6,430 bases of DNA from Chloroflexota bacterium (GTDB lineage Bacteria > Chloroflexota > Anaerolineae > Aggregatilineales > Phototrophicaceae), in the NCBI GenBank assembly GCA_010092805.1, contig JAADYY010000361.1, forward strand, positions 1-6,430, read 5' to 3'. The notes under the pieces were generated by a model. That model worked only from the letters and a program-made list of their open reading frames with translations. It was not told the origin of the DNA and searched no databases. Made by a program: the position numbers and the translations under genes. Positions 1 to 4,184 of the stretch are shown one piece after another (within the stretch, counting starts at the first letter, position 1; every line of letters begins with the position of its first letter).

Positions 1-853
1 GGCCCGCCGGGAAGATCGCCACGAAGAAGCGCACCAGCAGCGCAAAGCTGGCCGCCTTGCTGGCGACGCTCAGGAACGCGGTGACCGGGGTCGGCGCGCC
101 TTCGTATACATCCGGCGTCCAGAAATGGAACGGTGCGGCGCTGATCTTGAAGCCGAAGCCGACGAACACCAGCGTCATGGCCGCCAACACAGGCACAACG
201 TTGCTCGAGAAGGCTTCGGTGCCCAGGAATTCGGCAATCGCATAGATGCTTGTCTGCCCAGTGAAGCCGTACAGCAGGCTGAGGCCGTACAGCAAGATCG
301 CCGACGCAAACGACCCGAACAGGAAGTATTTCATACCGCTTTCCGACGAGCGCTTGTCATCACGGCGGAAGGCCGCCAGCACATACAGCGGGATCGTCGT
401 GGTTTCCAGCGCCAGGAACACCATGATCAGGTCGGCGGCCCCGCTCATCAAACACGCGCCCAACGTCGAGACGGAGATGATCAGGTAGAATTCGCCTTTG
501 CGGCCCAGGCTGTTGGTGTTCATCGCCAGCAGCGCGGTGAGCGCCCCGCCTAGCAGCACCATCACCTTGAAGATGTGCGCCAGCGCATCATGGCGGATCA
601 TACCGCCCCAGTAGAGGCCCTCCGCCGCACCGAGTTGCAGCGGCGACCCGGCTGGGTCAAAGCCGGTTACGGGATACCAGAGGATGACGTAAGCGACGGC
701 GGTCGCGATCATGCTGACCGCCGTCACGACGGCGATGTTGGCGCGGCGGCTCTCCGGCAGGTACAGATCCAGCGCCAGCACGACAATCGCAAGGATCGTC
801 AGGCCGACTTCCGGCGCGATGGCCGGGAGACTCGTGAGCAAATTGAATTCCAC
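1..853 (-). CDS. nuoN: NADH-quinone oxidoreductase subunit N (NuoN), 3' part cut by the window edge
   Basis: NuoN is the antiporter-like subunit closest to the peripheral arm in complex I. The first 284 residues are present, a little over half of the usual 480-500. Translating the minus strand from the GTG gives a start of MEFNLLTSLPAIAPEVGLTI, the TM5 segment LALETTTIPLYVLAAF with Glu150 (E. coli E133), the loop RRDDKRSSESGMKYFLFGSF, the TM7 segment VGFGFKISAAPFHFWTPDVY with Lys236 (E. coli K217), and EGAPTPVTAFLSVASKAASF with the TM8 Lys at 266 (E. coli K247). The PFHFWTPDVYEGAPTPV motif is specific to NuoN and separates it from NuoL and NuoM. The start codon is GTG, directly abutting the upstream stop, with a strong SD. 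The TM12 region lies beyond the left edge and cannot be checked. Nothing is unusual in the visible part. Confidence 0.96.
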   Translation of the reverse strand, partial: MEFNLLTSLPAIAPEVGLTILAIVVLALDLYLPESRRANIAVVTAVSMIATAVAYVILWYPVTGFDPAGSPLQLGAAEGLYWGGMIRHDALAHIFKVMVLLGGALTALLAMNTNSLGRKGEFYLIISVSTLGACLMSGAADLIMVFLALETTTIPLYVLAAFRRDDKRSSESGMKYFLFGSFASAILLYGLSLLYGFTGQTSIYAIAEFLGTEAFSSNVVPVLAAMTLVFVGFGFKISAAPFHFWTPDVYEGAPTPVTAFLSVASKAASFALLVRFFVAIFPAG

Positions 854-2533
854 TTAGGCCCCTCCTAACAGCGCCAGCACAGGCCGCAGCCCCACTTCGA
901 GCATGGGAGCCATCACCGGCGGGTACAAGCCCAAAATGATGAGCGGTGCCACCAGAAACACCAGCACAAAACGCTCACGCAGTGTAATATCGCCCACATC
1001 CGGGAAGCGCGCGCGGTTGAACTCGCCAAAGAACACCTGGCTGGTCACCCGCAGCACGTAGGCCGCCGTGATCACGATACCCAGCGCCGCCAGAATCACG
1101 AGGATGGAATAGTAGTTGCTCAGCTCAAAACCGCCAACCGCCAGGGTGATGTTCGGCGAGGCTTGCCACATCCCAATGAAGATTGGGAACTCGGCGACAA
1201 AGCCGCTCAAGCCAGGCATCCCCATACTCGTCAAACCGCCAATGATGAACGCGACCCCCACCCAGGGCATCACTTTGATGAAGCCGCCCAAACTGGGAAT
1301 ATCACGGGTGTGCGCGCGGTCGTAGACCATCCCCACGCAGCCGAAGAACAGCGCCGTCATCGCGCCGTGACTGAACATCTGCAAGCCCGCGCCTGTCATG
1401 CCGACGATGTTCATCGTCGCCCAGCCCATACTCACCAGCCCCATATGGCTGACCGACGAGAAGCCGATGACATATTTGAAATCACGTTGTCGGAAGGCGA
1501 TGAACGCGCCGTACACCACATTGATCAACGTGAGGAACACGATCCAGGGGAGATGCACCTCCGCGCCTTCTGGCAGGAGCTGCACGCCGCAGCGCAGCGC
1601 CGCGTACGCGCCGAGTTTCATCAGCACGCCCGCATGGATCATCGAGACGGCGGTCGGTGCCGCCACGTGACCGTCGGGACTCCAGTTGTGGAACGGGAAG
1701 ATCCCCGCCAAAATCGCAAAGCCGAGGAAGACAAACGGGAACCACAGCCGCGCAAACGTCAGCGAGTCGATGCCTGCATAGCCGAGCACATCGAACGCGC
1801 CGAGTTCCGCCGCGCGCATGATGTGCGGGATACCAAAGCTGTAGGCAGAGTCCCCTGCTGGCAGGAAAGCGGGGTTATCGAGGAAGAATTGGCCCGCTGT
1901 GAAGTACATCGCCAAGATACCAACCAGCGAGATGACCGAGCCGACGAGGATATACAACGTCAGCTTCATGGCCGCGTACTCTCGGAGCTTGACCCACCCC
2001 CACGTGGCGATCAGCAGGTACATCGGGAAAATCGCCAGTTCGTAGAAGAAGAACAGCACGAACAGGTCAATGGCGACGAACACGCCCAACACGCCCGCCA
2101 CCAGCAGCAAGAAGAACGCCATGAACTCGCGGGTGCGGTCTTGGATGCGCCACGAAACCAACACACCCGCCACCGCCACCATCCCGGTGAGCAGTACCAT
2201 CGGCGCGCTCAGGCCGTCAACGCCCAGGTGATAGCTGATGCCTAGCGAGTCAATCCAGGGGACTTTTTCCTCGAAGGCGAGTGTTTCATTGAACAACGCG
2301 GTGGCGACAGTATCACCATCTTCGGCAATGAGTTCGTCTTGTGCTGCGCGCAACGCCTCGACCTGGCTGTTGTAGCCCAGGAAGACGAATAAGCTGAGCA
2401 CGAAGATCGACCCGGCTGCCGCGATGGCGATGCCGCGCGCAAGATCACGCTGTTCCCGATCCAGAAACAAAATAATCACCGCTGCGACAATCGGGATGAA
2501 AATCAGCAGCGTTAAAACGGGAAAGTTAACCAT
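854..2533 (-). CDS. nuoM: Second NuoM paralogue (extra antiporter-like subunit of 2M complex I), TM7 lysine replaced by Leu
   Basis: NuoM-family membrane subunit of 559 residues, clearly divergent from the adjacent copy, so an old duplication rather than a recent one. Family motifs are in order: FFFYELAIFPMYL with the TM5 Glu at 165; FPFHNWSPDGHVAAPT; SMIHAGVLMKLGAY with the TM8 Lys at 306; RQRDFKYVIGFSSVSHMGL; LQMFSHG; MPGLSGFVAEF with the TM12 Glu at 448. Where other NuoM proteins read FAVK or similar before the PFH motif, this one reads FAIL, so the TM7 Lys is Leu275 (codon TTG, 1711-1709). It also has His300 on TM8, at the place where NuoL carries its conserved His. Two soluble loops are long: about 55-95, acidic, and about 215-260 between TM6 and TM7. 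The start is ATG with an AAGGA. The stop codon abuts the nuoN start. The TM7 change leaves open whether this subunit pumps, or pumps by an altered path. Confidence 0.95.
   Translation of the reverse strand: MVNFPVLTLLIFIPIVAAVIILFLDREQRDLARGIAIAAAGSIFVLSLFVFLGYNSQVEALRAAQDELIAEDGDTVATALFNETLAFEEKVPWIDSLGISYHLGVDGLSAPMVLLTGMVAVAGVLVSWRIQDRTREFMAFFLLLVAGVLGVFVAIDLFVLFFFYELAIFPMYLLIATWGWVKLREYAAMKLTLYILVGSVISLVGILAMYFTAGQFFLDNPAFLPAGDSAYSFGIPHIMRAAELGAFDVLGYAGIDSLTFARLWFPFVFLGFAILAGIFPFHNWSPDGHVAAPTAVSMIHAGVLMKLGAYAALRCGVQLLPEGAEVHLPWIVFLTLINVVYGAFIAFRQRDFKYVIGFSSVSHMGLVSMGWATMNIVGMTGAGLQMFSHGAMTALFFGCVGMVYDRAHTRDIPSLGGFIKVMPWVGVAFIIGGLTSMGMPGLSGFVAEFPIFIGMWQASPNITLAVGGFELSNYYSILVILAALGIVITAAYVLRVTSQVFFGEFNRARFPDVGDITLRERFVLVFLVAPLIILGLYPPVMAPMLEVGLRPVLALLGGA
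861..866 (-). promoter_or_regulatory. Shine-Dalgarno site deciding the GTG start of nuoN
   Basis: A perfect AGGAGG on the minus strand lies within the last codons of the second nuoM, 7 nt before the GTG at 853. The GTG follows immediately after the nuoM TAA (856-854). It gives the normal NuoN N-terminus (MEFNLLTSLPAIAPEVGL), and no ATG competes. The arrangement indicates tight translational coupling. Confidence 0.85.
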
Positions 2534-2539
2534 CGGCCA

Positions 2540-2544
2540 TCCTT
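2540..2544 (-). promoter_or_regulatory. Shine-Dalgarno site of the second nuoM, overlapping the first nuoM stop codon
   Basis: The minus strand reads TAAGGATGGCCGATG. The AAGGA core shares two bases with the TAA stop of the upstream nuoM and sits 6 nt before the ATG at 2533. Terminating ribosomes would be placed directly over the initiation site, so the two nuoM genes are likely translationally coupled. The ATG at 2540 is out of frame and is not the start. Confidence 0.75.
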
Positions 2545-4159
2545 ACCTGAGCACAAGATCGCTGACGACGGGGTTCGCCAGCATCTCGGTTACAGAGGCG
2601 TTGATCACGGATAAAAGCCAGTTCGGCGCAATGCCCAGCACCAACATCAGCACCAGCAGCGGCGCAATGGCGATGACTTCGCGCACCTCAATCTCCAGGC
2701 GCGTGTCCTTCCAGCGCAGGTTGAACGGCCCGTGCAGCACCGCCCGAATCCCCTTAAGGATATACGCGCCAGTGAACAGCAAGCCGAGCATCGCAATCAC
2801 CGTTAGGATGGTGAAGACCGGGTACGAGCCGCGCACCACCAGGAATTCGCTGACGAAACCGTTCAGGCCCGGCAGCCCCAGGCTCGCCATGCTGGTGAAA
2901 ATGAAGATCCCGCCGTAGATCGGCGCTTTGACCCAGAACCCGCCGTACTGCGTCATGTCGCGGGTGTGCGTCTTATGGTAAATGGCCCCGGCGAGCAAAA
3001 ACATCCCGGCGGAGCTGAGGCCGTGATTGAACATCTGCAAGACCGCGCCGTTGGTCGCCAGAATGCCGCTTTGCAGCGCTTCGGTCGCGCCCGTCATGAA
3101 CTGTTCGCCGTAAATGGCGGCGGTCACCGCCAAGCCCAGCGCCACAAAACCCATGTGATTGACCGAGCTGTACGCCACCAACCGCTTGATGTCCGTTTGC
3201 CCGAATGCCGCGAACGCGCCCAACACAATGCCGAGCATCGCCAGGAACGCGAAGATCCCGGCCCAGTTGGTGGTGAACGCACCCAGGATGTTCACCTCCG
3301 CCACCCACACATCGGGGAAGAGCGGCACCACCAAGCGCAGGAAGCCATACGCCCCCAACTTGAGCATCACCCCCGCCAACAGCATCGATCCAGCGGTGGG
3401 CGCTTCGCTGTGCGCATCGGGCAGCCACGTATGGAACGGCCAGACCGGCACTTTGATGCAGAACGCCACGAAGAAGCCCAGGAACGCCAGCGCTTTGGCC
3501 GTCTCGACGCTGATGCCGAGGAACGCACCGTTTTCACCCACGAAGTTCGGCCAGATAACCGCCAGCTCGGCGATGTTGAACGTCCCCGCCGTCAAGCCGA
3601 CCAACTGTGTCGCCAACAGCATCCCCAGCGAGCCGCCCAACGAGTAGATGAAGAATTTCGTCGAGGCGTACTTGCGGTTCGGGCCGCCCCACTGGTCGAT
3701 GATGAAGTACATCGGCACCAGCGTGAGTTCGTAGAACAAGAAGAAGATCATCAGGTCGCCGGCGACGAACACGCCGAACAACCCGGCCTGGAAGAACAGC
3801 AGCAGCGCCATGTGCATGTTGACGCGATCTTCGACCTCAAAGCTGACCAGCACCGCCAGCGGTGTCAGGAGGCCGGTGAGCAGCACCATTGCCGCGCTGA
3901 TCCCGTCGATGCTGAGCCGCCATGACGCGCCGATCAGGTCAAACCAGGGCAGCGCTTCCGGGCTGACCATCGCACCGTCGGGGTTGCCGTTGGTGTAGCT
4001 CACGAAAATCGCTATCGAGAACCCAGCGATGCCCAATGAAAAGACCAACGCCGCCAAGCGCGCCAATGTATCCTGGCGCGGCATGATCATCAAGATCACC
4101 GCTGCCACCGCTGGGACGATGATCAGCAGGGTGAGCACATTGAGACTGATTAGTTCCAT
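2543..4159 (-). CDS. nuoM: NADH-quinone oxidoreductase subunit M (NuoM), first copy, canonical residues
   Basis: Antiporter-like proton-translocating subunit of the complex I membrane arm; 538 residues, slightly longer than the usual 490-510, with about 14 TM helices. All charged residues of the proton path are visible: Glu144 in FLFYELTLVPMYF on TM5 (same number as in E. coli); Lys236 in AFCIKVPVWPFHTWLPDAH on TM7; Lys267 in LLAGVMLKLGAYG on TM8; Glu438 in GLPGLNGFVSEF on TM12. The usual GQTDIKRLVAYSSVNHMGF and LQMFNHGL motifs follow in order. The segment between them (about 347-372, YGEQFMTGATEALQSG and on) is some 10-15 residues longer than in most NuoM proteins. The ATG start has an AGGAG upstream. 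The stop lies 9 nt before the next gene. This copy looks fully competent for pumping and is probably the counterpart of the single NuoM of ordinary complex I. The order of the two copies in the enzyme cannot be read from the DNA. Confidence 0.97.
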   Translation of the reverse strand: MELISLNVLTLLIIVPAVAAVILMIMPRQDTLARLAALVFSLGIAGFSIAIFVSYTNGNPDGAMVSPEALPWFDLIGASWRLSIDGISAAMVLLTGLLTPLAVLVSFEVEDRVNMHMALLLFFQAGLFGVFVAGDLMIFFLFYELTLVPMYFIIDQWGGPNRKYASTKFFIYSLGGSLGMLLATQLVGLTAGTFNIAELAVIWPNFVGENGAFLGISVETAKALAFLGFFVAFCIKVPVWPFHTWLPDAHSEAPTAGSMLLAGVMLKLGAYGFLRLVVPLFPDVWVAEVNILGAFTTNWAGIFAFLAMLGIVLGAFAAFGQTDIKRLVAYSSVNHMGFVALGLAVTAAIYGEQFMTGATEALQSGILATNGAVLQMFNHGLSSAGMFLLAGAIYHKTHTRDMTQYGGFWVKAPIYGGIFIFTSMASLGLPGLNGFVSEFLVVRGSYPVFTILTVIAMLGLLFTGAYILKGIRAVLHGPFNLRWKDTRLEIEVREVIAIAPLLVLMLVLGIAPNWLLSVINASVTEMLANPVVSDLVLR

Positions 4160-4170
4160 GTCTGTTTTCG

Positions 4171-4175
4171 CTCCT
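4171..4175 (-). promoter_or_regulatory. Shine-Dalgarno site of the first nuoM
   Basis: AGGAG on the minus strand lies in the 25-nt gap after the nuoL stop codon (TAA, 4187-4185), 11 nt before the ATG at 4159. The spacing is slightly long. It supports this ATG, which also gives the normal NuoM N-terminus. No promoter or hairpin is evident in the gap, so the gene is read from the nuoL transcript. Confidence 0.7.
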
Positions 4176-4184
4176 GTGCGCGCG

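Noticed and set aside
1163..2245. 360-residue open frame on the plus strand opposite the second nuoM
   Set aside because: Antisense to a gene with strong family motifs. The composition (Arg, His, Gln, Glu-rich, no domain pattern) is that of a shadow frame.
2534..2542. The second nuoM as a frameshift or assembly duplicate of the first
   Set aside because: Both copies are full length with their own start, stop and SD, and their protein sequences differ throughout, so this is a genuine old paralogue pair.
2966..3925. 319-residue open frame on the plus strand opposite the first nuoM
   Set aside because: Same reasoning: fully antisense to a conserved gene, low-complexity charged composition, no recognisable motif.
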